DNA from: CAYJHC01 sp964369465
GTDB lineage: Bacteria; Bacillota; Clostridia; Peptostreptococcales; Anaerovoracaceae
Direction of reading: 5' to 3'
DNA: 8,050 nucleotides
Assembly (NCBI GenBank): GCA_964369465.1
Contig: CAYJEX010000038.1
Location: 1 to 8,050 of the forward strand
In this document: positions 1 to 6,999 of the stretch, piece after piece
How the letters are laid out: each line of letters opens with the position of its first letter
Position numbering within the stretch: position 1 is the first letter of the stretch
Position numbers and translations under genes: made by a program
Notes under the pieces: generated by a model
Seen by the model: the letters and a program-made list of their open reading frames with translations, nothing else
Databases searched by the model: none
What the model was told of the DNA's origin: nothing

Positions 1-1192
1 TAGAAGCAAGCATTCCTGATGCATCCATTATACCACCAAATACCATTGCACAGATGATAAGGTTGATTGTCCAAAGCATTGAGTCCATACCACCTCTGGA
101 AAGTAGGTTGAGTAGTTGATATTGGCTGGAAAGCATATTGGCATTTTCCGCACCGTATTGAGCTGCTATAGCGGCAAAGTCAGCTTCCCCAAGCTCCGAA
201 AGGCTAGAAGATATTCCAAAATCAGTTGCAATATGTGGATTAGCAGACATTATAGAATTACTTACATCAACAAATGCTTCGCTTAATTCGTACGAATATC
301 CATAGTGAACAATTCCAAACCAATCAGGGAAAGCTACTCCTTGGAATATGCTTCCAAAGATACAGCCCAAAACTACACCAGCAATTAGGCCTGGTAATGC
401 AGGTAACTTGAGAGCTACAATAACAATTACCAATAGTGGTGGAATTAACAAAGCAAGATTTAGATTAAAGTTGCTTGACAAGTCGTTTTGTAGTTGAGCA
501 ATAGTTCCAAGGTCAGCAGAAGTTGCGCCTAGTCCTAGTACAATGTAAATTATTAGTGCGATAATTAAAGATGGTGTTACAGTCCAAACCATGTGTCTTA
601 TATGATCAAATAGGTTAGAACCAGCAACTGCAGGAGCTAAGTTAGTAGTATCTGATAAAGGTGACATTTTGTCTCCAAAATATGCACCAGATACGATAGC
701 ACCAGCTGTCATCGCAGGATTAATTCCAAGACCTGTTCCAATACCGATAAGTGCAATACCTATAGTACCTGCTGTAGTCCAAGAAGATCCTGTTGCAAGA
801 GCAACTATAGAACAAAGAATACAAGCAGCGAATAAGAATATTCCAGGACTTAATATGGATAAACCATAATAAATCATAGCAGGAACGATACCAGCTGAGA
901 TCCAAGATCCTATTAGCATACCAACCACCATAAGGATAAGCATTGCTTGCATTGATCTGTTGATTGAAGCCATAATACCAGCTTCAAGGAAAGACCATTT
1001 GTAACCGTTAAGTACGGCGATAATCGCTGCAAATACTGCAGAGATGATTAGTGGAATGTGCAATTCTGCATACCCTGCTGCAAGAACGTCGCTACCAAAT
1101 ATAGATGATAACATGTCCATTGCATACATAAAGGTAAGGACTGTAAATATCATTACAATTGCAACTTGCCACCCAGGTATTTTTCTACCCAT
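1..1192 (-). CDS. nhaC: NhaC-family Na+/H+ antiporter, 3' end beyond window
   Basis: Reading the minus strand from the ATG at 1192, the frame stays open to the window edge: 397 codons, with the C-terminus missing. The protein is a chain of hydrophobic segments typical of an integral membrane secondary transporter. The NhaC-family signature GAYFGDKMSPLSDTTNLAP lies at about residues 169-187, preceded by the family-like stretch SSWTTAGTIGIALIGIGTG (136-154). A second family-like stretch, LLSRGGMDSMLWT, lies at 363-375. The family exchanges Na+ for H+; some members (MleN type) couple this to organic acid exchange, and the substrate cannot be decided here. A strong ribosome site (AAAGGGGG, 1200-1207) sits seven bases before the ATG and fixes the start. 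Residues ~297-360 form a long, mostly polar loop that looks longer than I expect for the family. The gene lies downstream of a DtxR-like regulator on the same strand but has its own promoter. Confidence 0.9.
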   Translation of the reverse strand, partial: MGRKIPGWQVAIVMIFTVLTFMYAMDMLSSIFGSDVLAAGYAELHIPLIISAVFAAIIAVLNGYKWSFLEAGIMASINRSMQAMLILMVVGMLIGSWISAGIVPAMIYYGLSILSPGIFLFAACILCSIVALATGSSWTTAGTIGIALIGIGTGLGINPAMTAGAIVSGAYFGDKMSPLSDTTNLAPAVAGSNLFDHIRHMVWTVTPSLIIALIIYIVLGLGATSADLGTIAQLQNDLSSNFNLNLALLIPPLLVIVIVALKLPALPGLIAGVVLGCIFGSIFQGVAFPDWFGIVHYGYSYELSEAFVDVSNSIMSANPHIATDFGISSSLSELGEADFAAIAAQYGAENANMLSSQYQLLNLLSRGGMDSMLWTINLIICAMVFGGIMDASGMLAS

Positions 1193-1274
1193 AATATTTC
1201 CCCCTTTTTTATTTACAAAAGAAATTAACTTAAAAGCCAGCATTAATAAATAGCAAATAAAATAGTATATAATG

Positions 1275-1348
1275 TTGACTTTGATACATAAAAGTATATC
1301 ACTTTACAATGGAAAGTCAAGTAAAACCAACAAAATGCAAAGTGATAT
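1275..1348. repeat. Two overlapping inverted repeats across the antiporter promoter
   Basis: Two perfect inverted repeats interlock here. ATATCACTTT (1296-1305) is the reverse complement of AAAGTGATAT (1339-1348), with 33 bases between. TTGACTTT (1275-1282) is the reverse complement of AAAGTCAA (1313-1320), with 30 bases between. The inner arm of the first pair covers part of the minus-strand -10 box and spacer, and the right arm of the second covers the -35 box. Arms about four helical turns apart fit a regulator bound at two sites better than an RNA hairpin. The neighbouring DtxR-like repressor is a possible binder, but the sequence does not resemble the DtxR or MntR boxes that I know. Confidence 0.5.
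1293..1320 (-). promoter_or_regulatory. Sigma-A-type promoter of the NhaC antiporter gene
   Basis: On the minus strand there is a -35 TTGACT (1320-1315), a 16-base spacer and a -10 TATACT (1298-1293), five of six matches to consensus in each box. This puts the transcript start near 1286 and leaves a leader of about 95 bases before the antiporter ATG at 1192. A second TATACT at 1269-1264 has only a poor -35 (TTTATG) in front of it. The boxes overlap the inverted repeats described separately, so the promoter is probably regulated. Confidence 0.6.
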
Positions 1349-1373
1349 TTTCTTGTCAATTTGTTGATTTTTA

Positions 1374-1736
1374 TTATAGTTTAATGTGCTTTTTCAGTGC
1401 GTTAAACGTTTCAGAACTTATTGCGTGTTCAATTTTGCACGCATCATCCATAGCTACTTTTGGAGTGACACCTAGCTTTATTAGGAATTCAGAAAGAACT
1501 ACATGTCTTTCATACATCATCTCTGCAATTTCTGCTCCTTTTGGAAGCAAAATAATATTTCCGCTATCCTCAATTCGAATATATCCATTTTCTCTCAATT
1601 GTTTCATTGCTACACTTACACTTGCTTTAGAGTAGGAAAGAGATCTTGCAACATCAATTGATCTAACTTGCCCGTTTTGCTTTTGCAAAAGAAGTATTGT
1701 TTCTAAATAATTTTCTGATGATTCTAAAATTTTCAT
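1374..1736 (-). CDS. DtxR/MntR-family metal-dependent transcriptional regulator
   Basis: This is a 120-residue protein with an N-terminal winged helix (about 5-65, opening SSENYLETILLL, recognition-helix region SKASVSVAMKQL) and a metal-binding dimerisation domain (about 70-118). The C-terminal SH3-like domain of DtxR proper is absent, so its architecture is that of MntR. The motif DDACKIEHAIS gives Cys100, Glu103 and His104, matching Cys102, Glu105 and His106 of DtxR. The DtxR Met10 / MntR Asp8 position is Asn9 here, and Glu12 and His78 align with MntR Glu11 and His77. The metal specificity (Fe or Mn) is therefore unclear. The start has a GAAAGG site 11 bases upstream (1748-1753) and matches the usual N-terminus of the family. 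It lies upstream of the NhaC antiporter on the same strand and diverges from arginase. It probably represses metal uptake genes elsewhere; control of its neighbours is a guess. Confidence 0.88.
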   Translation of the reverse strand: MKILESSENYLETILLLQKQNGQVRSIDVARSLSYSKASVSVAMKQLRENGYIRIEDSGNIILLPKGAEIAEMMYERHVVLSEFLIKLGVTPKVAMDDACKIEHAISSETFNALKKHIKL

Positions 1737-1823
1737 AAATATATTAACCTTTCATAAACTGAATTAAAAGCGATTTATTTTGCTGTATTGTTTGAATTAT
1801 CATATTTGTTTCTACATATTAAT

Positions 1824-1852
1824 AGTATAATTTATCTAATTTTAAAAATCAA
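1824..1852 (-). promoter_or_regulatory. Promoter of the DtxR-like regulator gene
   Basis: On the minus strand there is a -35 TTGATT (1852-1847), a 17-base spacer and a -10 TATACT (1829-1824). Initiation would fall near 1817, giving a leader of about 80 bases to the ATG at 1736. I see no clear dyad overlapping these boxes, so autoregulation is not evident. Confidence 0.6.
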
Positions 1853-1908
1853 CAATAGTTATGGAAAGTGTGAAATAAAGTTATTACATGAAAACTGACA
1901 AAGTAAAT

Positions 1909-1929
1909 CCCCCTACCCCAATAGGAGGG
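1909..1929 (+). other. GC-rich hairpin upstream of the arginase promoter
   Basis: CCC-CCTA (1909-1915) pairs with TAGG-GGG (1922-1929, with A1926 bulged) around a six-base loop CCCCAA. It is a GC-rich island in a very AT-rich intergenic region and ends 17 bases before the arginase -35 box. No T-tract follows, so it is not an intrinsic terminator. It could be a protein-binding dyad for the arginase promoter; nothing in the sequence decides this. Confidence 0.35.
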
Positions 1930-1946
1930 AAGAAGGTGAAGCTAAT

Positions 1947-1974
1947 TTGACAAAATGATATAAGTGTATATAAT
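1947..1974 (+). promoter_or_regulatory. Strong sigma-A promoter for arginase and possibly the genes downstream
   Basis: A perfect -35 TTGACA (1947-1952), a 16-base spacer and a perfect -10 TATAAT (1969-1974) make this the best promoter in the window. Transcription would begin near 1981, leaving a short leader of about 33 bases before the arginase ATG. No terminator was seen before the one after grdA, so read-through into the following plus-strand genes is possible. Confidence 0.75.
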
Positions 1975-2013
1975 TTTATTTAAGAAGTTACCATTTATTA
2001 TTGAGAGTATAGT

Positions 2014-2919
2014 ATGTATAAAATTAACAAAAAAATAACTTTGATTGGAGTTCCGCTAGATTTAGGCGCAGGACAAAGAGGAGCATCTTTAGGACCTGAT
2101 GCGATTAGAATGGCAGGCATGTTGGAAAAACTTGAAGAAATTGGATATGAAGTAAAAGATTTAGACAATATACCGGTTGATAAGAAATCGGCCAAAACAG
2201 AGGAAGGTAGCAATTTAAAAAACCTTAATGAAGTATATAATGTTAACAAGAAATTGTCGAATATTGTAGACGAAACGATAAGAAATGAAGAGATTCCTAT
2301 TGTTATTGGAGGCGATCATTCAATTGCAATTGGAACTATTTTTGGAGTTCTCCAATCTATTCCTAAACTAGGTGTAATATGGTTTGATGCACATGGAGAT
2401 ATAAATACTCCGGAGATTTCCCCAAGTGGGAATATTCATGGCATGCCAGTGTCAGTTTTGACTGGTGGAATTGTAGGTGGGCTTGAAAAAATAGGGAACG
2501 GTAAGTTTTTGGATAAAACAAAGATTGTATATGTTGGCGCTAGAGATTTAGATAAAGATGAAAGAGATTTGATGAAGCATCATGGAATTGCGACTTTTAC
2601 TATGCATGAGATAGATGATTTGGGTATAAAAGAAGTAATGAATAGAGCAATAAAAATAGCAACTAATGGAACTGATGGAATACATGTGAGTTTTGATATG
2701 GATGCAATGGATCCTGAAATAGCACCTGGAACTGGAACTAAAGTTCCTGGAGGAATGCAATATAGAGAAACTCATTATGCAATGGAAACAATAGCAATGT
2801 CAGGTAAATTAGTTAGTGTGGAATTTGTGGAAGTCAATCCTTTGCTAGATCATGAAAATAAAACGGCAAAAGCAGCCGTAGCATTGGCAGGATCGCTACT
2901 AGGGGAATGGTTGATATAA
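2014..2919 (+). CDS. rocF: Arginase (L-arginine amidinohydrolase)
   Basis: Arginase hydrolyses L-arginine to L-ornithine and urea in the cytoplasm, using a binuclear Mn2+ centre. The 301-residue length is normal for the family. All metal ligands are visible: His102 in GGDHS, Asp125/His127/Asp129 in DAHGD, and Asp228/Asp230 in SFDMDAMDP. The substrate-side residues Asn131, Ser138, His142 (in GNIHGMPVS, equivalent to rat arginase His141) and Glu273 (in EFVEVNP) are also present. GNIHGMPVS argues for true arginase over agmatinase or formimidoylglutamase. The start is preceded by a modest GAG-rich site and a near-consensus promoter at 1947-1974. In an amino-acid fermenter the ornithine made here would feed Stickland reactions, an alternative to the arginine deiminase route usual in clostridia; that role is inferred from neighbours such as grdA. 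The gap to the next gene is 56 bases with no terminator. Confidence 0.95.
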   Translation: MYKINKKITLIGVPLDLGAGQRGASLGPDAIRMAGMLEKLEEIGYEVKDLDNIPVDKKSAKTEEGSNLKNLNEVYNVNKKLSNIVDETIRNEEIPIVIGGDHSIAIGTIFGVLQSIPKLGVIWFDAHGDINTPEISPSGNIHGMPVSVLTGGIVGGLEKIGNGKFLDKTKIVYVGARDLDKDERDLMKHHGIATFTMHEIDDLGIKEVMNRAIKIATNGTDGIHVSFDMDAMDPEIAPGTGTKVPGGMQYRETHYAMETIAMSGKLVSVEFVEVNPLLDHENKTAKAAVALAGSLLGEWLI

Positions 2920-2975
2920 ACTTGATATATATATTATTGGAAAATTTAGTTGATCTTATTTTTGGAGGTGGATAG

Positions 2976-3578
2976 ATGGATAAAAATGTTGTATTTAATA
3001 TTAGTTATGGGTTGTATATATTGTTGGCAAAAGAGAATGAAAAAGATAATGGATGTGTTATAAACACTTTGATGCAAATTTCTGATACACCTCAAATTTG
3101 TATTGTTTCTGTAAATAAAGAAAATTACACGCACGATATAATCAAGAAAACAAAAAAACTAAATATTTCGATACTTACGAATGAAGCAAATATGGATATT
3201 TTCACAAGATTTGGTTTCCAATCAGGAAGAGAAAATGATAAATTTGAAGGATTAAAAGGAGTGAAAAGAGCTCCTAATGGAATTTTGTATTTAGAAGAAT
3301 ATGCAAATTCATATATTTCTGGTGAAGTGTTAGAAGCATATGATTTTGGTACTCATACAGTATTTAAAATTGAGATTGTAGATGCAAAAATTATTTCTGA
3401 TGCGAAGTCGCTCACATATACTTATTATCATGAGAATGTTAAACCTAAACCAGAAAGTAAGTCAAGTGATGGATGGAGATGCAAAATATGTAATTATGAA
3501 CATGAAGGAAGTGAATTACCTGCAGACTTTGTTTGCCCAATATGCAAACATGGTGTGGCAGATTTTGAAAGAATATAA
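2976..3578 (+). CDS. Flavin reductase-rubredoxin fusion (high-molecular-weight rubredoxin type)
   Basis: The 200-residue protein has two parts. Residues 1-150 resemble the FMN-binding flavin reductase-like split-barrel domain (start DKNVVFNISYGLYILLA; SILTNEANMDIFTRFGFQSG at 65-84). Residues 165-200 form a rubredoxin with Cys169, Cys172, Cys187 and Cys190 in two CxxC knuckles (WRCKIC and FVCPIC) for one iron. This is the Hrb arrangement known from Moorella, where the protein passes electrons from an NADH-dependent oxidoreductase to a flavodiiron protein that reduces O2 or NO; the same role here is inference. The 14-residue spacing between knuckles is shorter than in classical rubredoxins (about 26), as in other proteins of this fused class. 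A strong GGAGGTG site (2964-2970) fixes the start. It lies 56 bases after arginase and 43 bases before a lipoprotein gene, so it may share their transcript. Confidence 0.88.
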   Translation: MDKNVVFNISYGLYILLAKENEKDNGCVINTLMQISDTPQICIVSVNKENYTHDIIKKTKKLNISILTNEANMDIFTRFGFQSGRENDKFEGLKGVKRAPNGILYLEEYANSYISGEVLEAYDFGTHTVFKIEIVDAKIISDAKSLTYTYYHENVKPKPESKSSDGWRCKICNYEHEGSELPADFVCPICKHGVADFERI

Positions 3579-3621
3579 AACTTATAATTTTAGATACTAA
3601 TAATATAGCGAGGCAAAACAG

Positions 3622-4158
3622 ATGAATTTAAACAGAAAAATATTAAATTTAATACTTGTTCTATCTCTTTTGATTGGAGTGCTTTCTTTTTCAGGATGTG
3701 CACAGCAGGAGATGAACAACTCGGATGATGAAAAAATAGAGGTAGTGAATGCTGGTAGACTAGGGCAAGATTTAGGAATAACAATTAAAACACCTGCGGA
3801 CTTAATAGAACCTCAATATAGTATTATTGATGAAAAAATTGGAGAGATATCGTTTGAGATTGATGGAATAGGGTTTGTCTGTCTAGTTGAAGGGGCTCTT
3901 TCAAGTGAGAACATATATGAAACATTATATGGTATAAATGATCCCTTTACAATTAAAGAAGCTGGAGTTGAAGGTGAAACTGCTTATTCATTTATGTCAA
4001 ATCCTCAAAATGTAAATGTTGTAAACTGGTTTGATGAAACTGAAGAGGTGGCATATACACTTTATACTGTAGGATATGAAATTGAGGCAGTAACTTTAGA
4101 GGTGGGGAAAAAATTTATTGCATCGCAATCCGAGTACACATCTGAAGAGGAAAAATAA
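3622..4158 (+). CDS. Small lipoprotein of unknown function
   Basis: This 178-residue protein starts with a classical lipoprotein signal: basic N-terminus (NLNRK), hydrophobic core from about residue 8 to 22, and a lipobox FSGC, so Cys26 would be lipidated and the protein held on the outer face of the membrane. A polar linker (about 27-45) precedes a mixed alpha/beta domain (about 50-170). Phrases such as ISFEIDGIGFVCLVEGA and WFDETEEVAYTLYTVG loosely resemble the DUF4367-type domain common in Clostridia; I hold that comparison tentatively. The protein is acidic, with a Glu-rich tail. A weak GAGG site (3610-3613) lies eight bases upstream of the ATG. It is tightly spaced with both neighbours (43 and 45 bases), which suggests co-transcription and perhaps joint action with the membrane-anchored HutD-like protein downstream. 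No function can be assigned. Confidence 0.82.
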   Translation: MNLNRKILNLILVLSLLIGVLSFSGCAQQEMNNSDDEKIEVVNAGRLGQDLGITIKTPADLIEPQYSIIDEKIGEISFEIDGIGFVCLVEGALSSENIYETLYGINDPFTIKEAGVEGETAYSFMSNPQNVNVVNWFDETEEVAYTLYTVGYEIEAVTLEVGKKFIASQSEYTSEEEK

Positions 4159-4203
4159 AAAATTATGAAACTAACTTAAACTAATGAAGGTGAAATAATC
4201 ATA

Positions 4204-5433
4204 ATGGAGCTCAAATTAAGTAAAAAATTCATAGAGGAAGAGTGGGATAGTGGAACTTCTGTTCAATTAGGTATTTATCCGAGCAAGGCAACCCCGGAAA
4301 AGGGTGATTTTGTTTGGATGTCCAGTATTTCGCAAGATGAAGAAATTGAGAATAATGAAATAGATGAGTTAGATGAACTCTCAGACTATCCTCAAGGAAA
4401 AACATTTTCAGTATTTAAAGGCTATGAAAGGACAGTGACTATTTTAGATGGAAATGTAATTTTAGCTCATGGAGAGGATAGGGCAGAGAGACTAGGGAAA
4501 TATTCTCAAACAAAATTTGATGGAGGAATTAGAACAGATAGCTTTGGAACAGTCAAAGTACATATATTAACTGCAAAAAAAAATGCTACGACGAGAGTAG
4601 AGGCTCTTTCACTAGATTTAAAAACAACTAAAACTTTTTCTTGCTTACAAGACAAAAATAAAGCATCTATTCTTATATACTGCGAAGAGGGATTTGCGAT
4701 ATTTTCATTTCAAGATAAAAGAATTAGAGTGAGAGAAAAAGAAAATTTTGTTCTTAATATGATAAAAGAAGAAAGAGAAGAAATAAAAATAAACATCCTA
4801 GGAAGTGGATTGCTTGTCATTAGTGAAGTGTATTTTAACGAAGAAGAAAAAACAAAAGTATTAGAATTTGAAAATAATAAAAACACCACAACAGACCCAA
4901 ATACTATACTTGAAAAAGTAAAAGTTGTTGATGAACTTACAGAGCAAAATAAATATGAAGATCTTCATGGTATAAATTATAATGATTTGAGTCCAATAAA
5001 AGACGGAAAATTCCACGAATATATTTTTGTGATAAAACTTGCAAATACTTTTCGGAGAGGGCAAGGTGTATTAAGAAAAAAATCAGATGATATTTTTTAT
5101 TCAAAAGAACTGAAAGATAAAGTTGAAAAAATCCGTTCTGCATTTATACCTTCGATTATTGGTGTAATATCATTTATCAGTTTTGTTCTTGTGGCAAATC
5201 TTTTAGATAAAGCTGCATTATATATAATTCTTATGATGTTATGGCCAATTTTTGTTTTTGGGATTATTAATCCAATGATATATTATATAGCGATCCCTAA
5301 ACCAATTCAACGCCATGTTAGATATAAGGAGGCTTTGTCTGAAGGAGAAAAAAACAACTTTGTGAGCATTTGTTCGGAAGAAAATAAAACGGACAGGATT
5401 CTAAAAAAATATAAAGACAATAGTAATACTTAA
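4204..5433 (+). CDS. HutD/Ves-like domain protein with C-terminal two-helix membrane region
   Basis: This is a 409-residue protein. Residues ~1-210 carry the pattern of the HutD/Ves double-cupin family: EEEWDSGTSVQLGIYP (11-26), DFVWMSSIS (35-43), FSVFKGYERTVTILDGN (68-84) and FDGGI (105-109), which parallel the W..G.T, F.WR.SIA, FS.FPG..R.LTLLEG and F.GD elements of E. coli Ves and HutD. The family's biochemical role is poorly known. HutD often sits near histidine utilisation genes, none of which occur here. After a charged linker (about 211-260) comes an unrecognised segment with two hydrophobic helices (about 313-332 and 337-360) and a polar tail. This implies a membrane-anchored protein, with the HutD-like part probably cytoplasmic because no signal peptide is present. 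HutD and Ves proteins are usually about 190-200 residues long, so the second half is an unusual addition. A GAAGGTGA site (4186-4193) precedes the ATG by ten bases. The HutD assignment rests on pattern memory. Confidence 0.75.
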   Translation: MELKLSKKFIEEEWDSGTSVQLGIYPSKATPEKGDFVWMSSISQDEEIENNEIDELDELSDYPQGKTFSVFKGYERTVTILDGNVILAHGEDRAERLGKYSQTKFDGGIRTDSFGTVKVHILTAKKNATTRVEALSLDLKTTKTFSCLQDKNKASILIYCEEGFAIFSFQDKRIRVREKENFVLNMIKEEREEIKINILGSGLLVISEVYFNEEEKTKVLEFENNKNTTTDPNTILEKVKVVDELTEQNKYEDLHGINYNDLSPIKDGKFHEYIFVIKLANTFRRGQGVLRKKSDDIFYSKELKDKVEKIRSAFIPSIIGVISFISFVLVANLLDKAALYIILMMLWPIFVFGIINPMIYYIAIPKPIQRHVRYKEALSEGEKNNFVSICSEENKTDRILKKYKDNSNT

Positions 5434-5505
5434 GATATCGAGTATCAAAATAAATAGACTGGTTCACTTTGTAAAAGAGATAGAGCGAAAGGATTTGAAG
5501 AAAAT

Positions 5506-6174
5506 ATGAAAAATAAATTGTATGCAGCACATGAAGCAGTTGCACCCATAAAAGATGGGGCAAGCATAATGGTAGGTGGGTTTATGGCATGTGGCTCGCC
5601 AGAAATATTAATGGATGCATTGATAGAAAAAGGAGTTAAAGATTTAACTGTAATAGGAAATGATGCTGGAGTTCCAGGAAGAGGTATTGGCAAATTAATT
5701 TCGACAGGGATGGTCAAAACAATTATAGCTTCTCATGTTGGTTTAAATAGAGAAGTTGGGGAAAGAATGAATAATGGAACGATAGAATGTATATTAGTGC
5801 CACAGGGAACGTTGGCTGAAAGAGTAAGAGCAGCAGGTGCAGGTCTTGGTGGTATTCTTACACCAACAGGAGTAGGAACAATAGTAGCAGAAGGAAAAGA
5901 AATTATTAACATTGGAGGAAAAGACTACTTGTTAGAAGAACCTCTAAAAGCAGACTTTGCATTAATAAGGGGTTCAATAGTAGATGAAAGCGGTAATATA
6001 ATTTACAACGGAACTACATCTAATTTTAATCCTTTGATGGCATCTGCGGCGGAGCATGTAATTGTGGGTGCCTGCGAAATTGTTAAAGTAGGAGAATTAA
6101 ATCCTAATCATATTGTTACTCCGGGCATATTTGTAGATGCAATTGTAGGAGGTGAAAAAAAATGGGAAGTGTAG
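5506..6174 (+). CDS. atoD: 3-oxoacid (butyrate/acetoacetate-type) CoA-transferase subunit A
   Basis: This is the alpha subunit, 222 residues, of a family I heteromeric CoA-transferase that moves CoA between an acyl-CoA and a free short-chain acid. The CoA-transferase signature is present in full: DGASIMVGGFMACGSP (residues 17-32). The family feature GNDAGVPGRGIGKLI (51-65) and the glycine-rich GAGLGGILTPTGVGT (111-125) also match AtoD/CtfA-type subunits. The exact acid pair (acetate, butyrate, acetoacetate or another) cannot be read from sequence. In amino-acid-fermenting clostridia such enzymes supply acetoacetate or activate acids during lysine, ornithine or butyrate metabolism. An AAAGGA site lies 12 bases before the ATG. 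The end overlaps the start of subunit B by 13 bases, as expected for coupled translation of a heteromer. The gap to the upstream gene is 72 bases with no clear promoter or terminator. Confidence 0.92.
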   Translation: MKNKLYAAHEAVAPIKDGASIMVGGFMACGSPEILMDALIEKGVKDLTVIGNDAGVPGRGIGKLISTGMVKTIIASHVGLNREVGERMNNGTIECILVPQGTLAERVRAAGAGLGGILTPTGVGTIVAEGKEIINIGGKDYLLEEPLKADFALIRGSIVDESGNIIYNGTTSNFNPLMASAAEHVIVGACEIVKVGELNPNHIVTPGIFVDAIVGGEKKWEV

Positions 6175-6818
6175 ATCCAAAAGTGACTATTGTAAAAAGA
6201 GTTGGAAAAGAACTTAAAGATGGCGATGTTGTGAATTTAGGCATAGGAATGCCGACGCTAGTTGCGAATCACTTACCAAATGGAGTCGAAATAATATTGC
6301 AGTCTGAAAATGGGATAATGGGCATGGGAACAGCAGCAGAAGCTGGAAAAGAAGATGTAGATATAATTAATGCAGGAGCTCAATATGTAACTGTAGAAAA
6401 AGGTGCTATGTATTTTGATAGTGCGACTTCTTTTGGAATTATCAGAGGGGGGCATGTAGATGCAACTATTTTAGGTGCCTTACAAGTTGATGAAAAAGGG
6501 AATATAGCAAATTGGATAGTTCCAGGGAAAATGGTTCCAGGCATGGGAGGAGCAATGGACTTAGTTGTAGGAGCAAAAAAAGTTATAATTTCTATGTTAC
6601 ACACGCAAAAGGGTGAGCATAAAATTCTGAAAGAATGTACTCTTCCTCTAACTGCAGTTGGCGTTGTTGATATGATAATAACTGAAATGGGTGTAATGGA
6701 AGTTACTGAAGAAGGCCTTTTGCTTAAAGAAATCCATTCTGACTTCACAGTAGAGCAAGTTCAAGATGCGACAGAAGCAAAACTGATAATTTGCCCTAAT
6801 TTAAAACCAATGGAATAA
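6162..6818 (+). CDS. atoA: 3-oxoacid (butyrate/acetoacetate-type) CoA-transferase subunit B
   Basis: This is the beta subunit, 218 residues, partner of the preceding gene. It contains the catalytic motif QSENGIMG, with Glu49 as the residue that forms the covalent glutamyl-CoA thioester. Other family landmarks are VNLGIGMPTLVANHLP (24-39), the glycine-rich MVPGMGGAMDLVVGAKKV (124-141) and CTLPLTAVGVVDMIITEMGV (159-178). It is full length for the family. A strong GGAGGTGA site (6148-6155) lies inside the end of subunit A, six bases before the ATG, so the two are translated together at similar levels. It is followed by 181 bases without a gene before thioredoxin. No hairpin terminator was found there. 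Confidence 0.93.
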   Translation: MGSVDPKVTIVKRVGKELKDGDVVNLGIGMPTLVANHLPNGVEIILQSENGIMGMGTAAEAGKEDVDIINAGAQYVTVEKGAMYFDSATSFGIIRGGHVDATILGALQVDEKGNIANWIVPGKMVPGMGGAMDLVVGAKKVIISMLHTQKGEHKILKECTLPLTAVGVVDMIITEMGVMEVTEEGLLLKEIHSDFTVEQVQDATEAKLIICPNLKPME

Positions 6819-6831
6819 CTTATATAAATTT

Positions 6832-6859
6832 TTTATTTGAGGTGAATTGTTTTTATAAT
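6832..6859 (+). promoter_or_regulatory. Weak candidate promoter upstream of trxA-grdA
   Basis: A perfect -10 TATAAT (6854-6859) follows a poor -35 (TTTATT, 6832-6837) at 16 bases. The transcript would have a leader of about 135 bases before thioredoxin. The 181-base gap also holds a perfect 10-base palindrome GTTAATTAAC (6909-6918) that could be an operator. With so AT-rich a background, both may be chance. I found no glycine riboswitch core in this gap. Confidence 0.3.
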
Positions 6860-6999
6860 TGTGGGTATAAAAATATTATACAGCATTTTATTGGTGTAAT
6901 ATCACGTTGTTAATTAACTAGAGTAGTGTTGGATGCTAACTTTATCAACTAAAATGATATGAATTATATTGATTAGGTTAGTAAAAAAAGGAGAAGAAA

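Noticed and set aside
669..1253. Plus-strand open frames at 669-869 and 1044-1253
   Set aside because: They lie opposite the NhaC coding sequence, have no ribosome sites and resemble no protein; they are shadows of the real gene.
1888..1950. Possible 20-residue leader peptide starting at ATG 1888 upstream of arginase
   Set aside because: It has no ribosome binding site, lies upstream of the arginase -35 box so it would not be on that transcript, and has no arginine codons that would suit attenuation.
4575..4583. Run of nine As inside the HutD-like gene as a phase-variation or slippage site
   Set aside because: The frame continues normally through it, and A9 runs are expected by chance in DNA this AT-rich.
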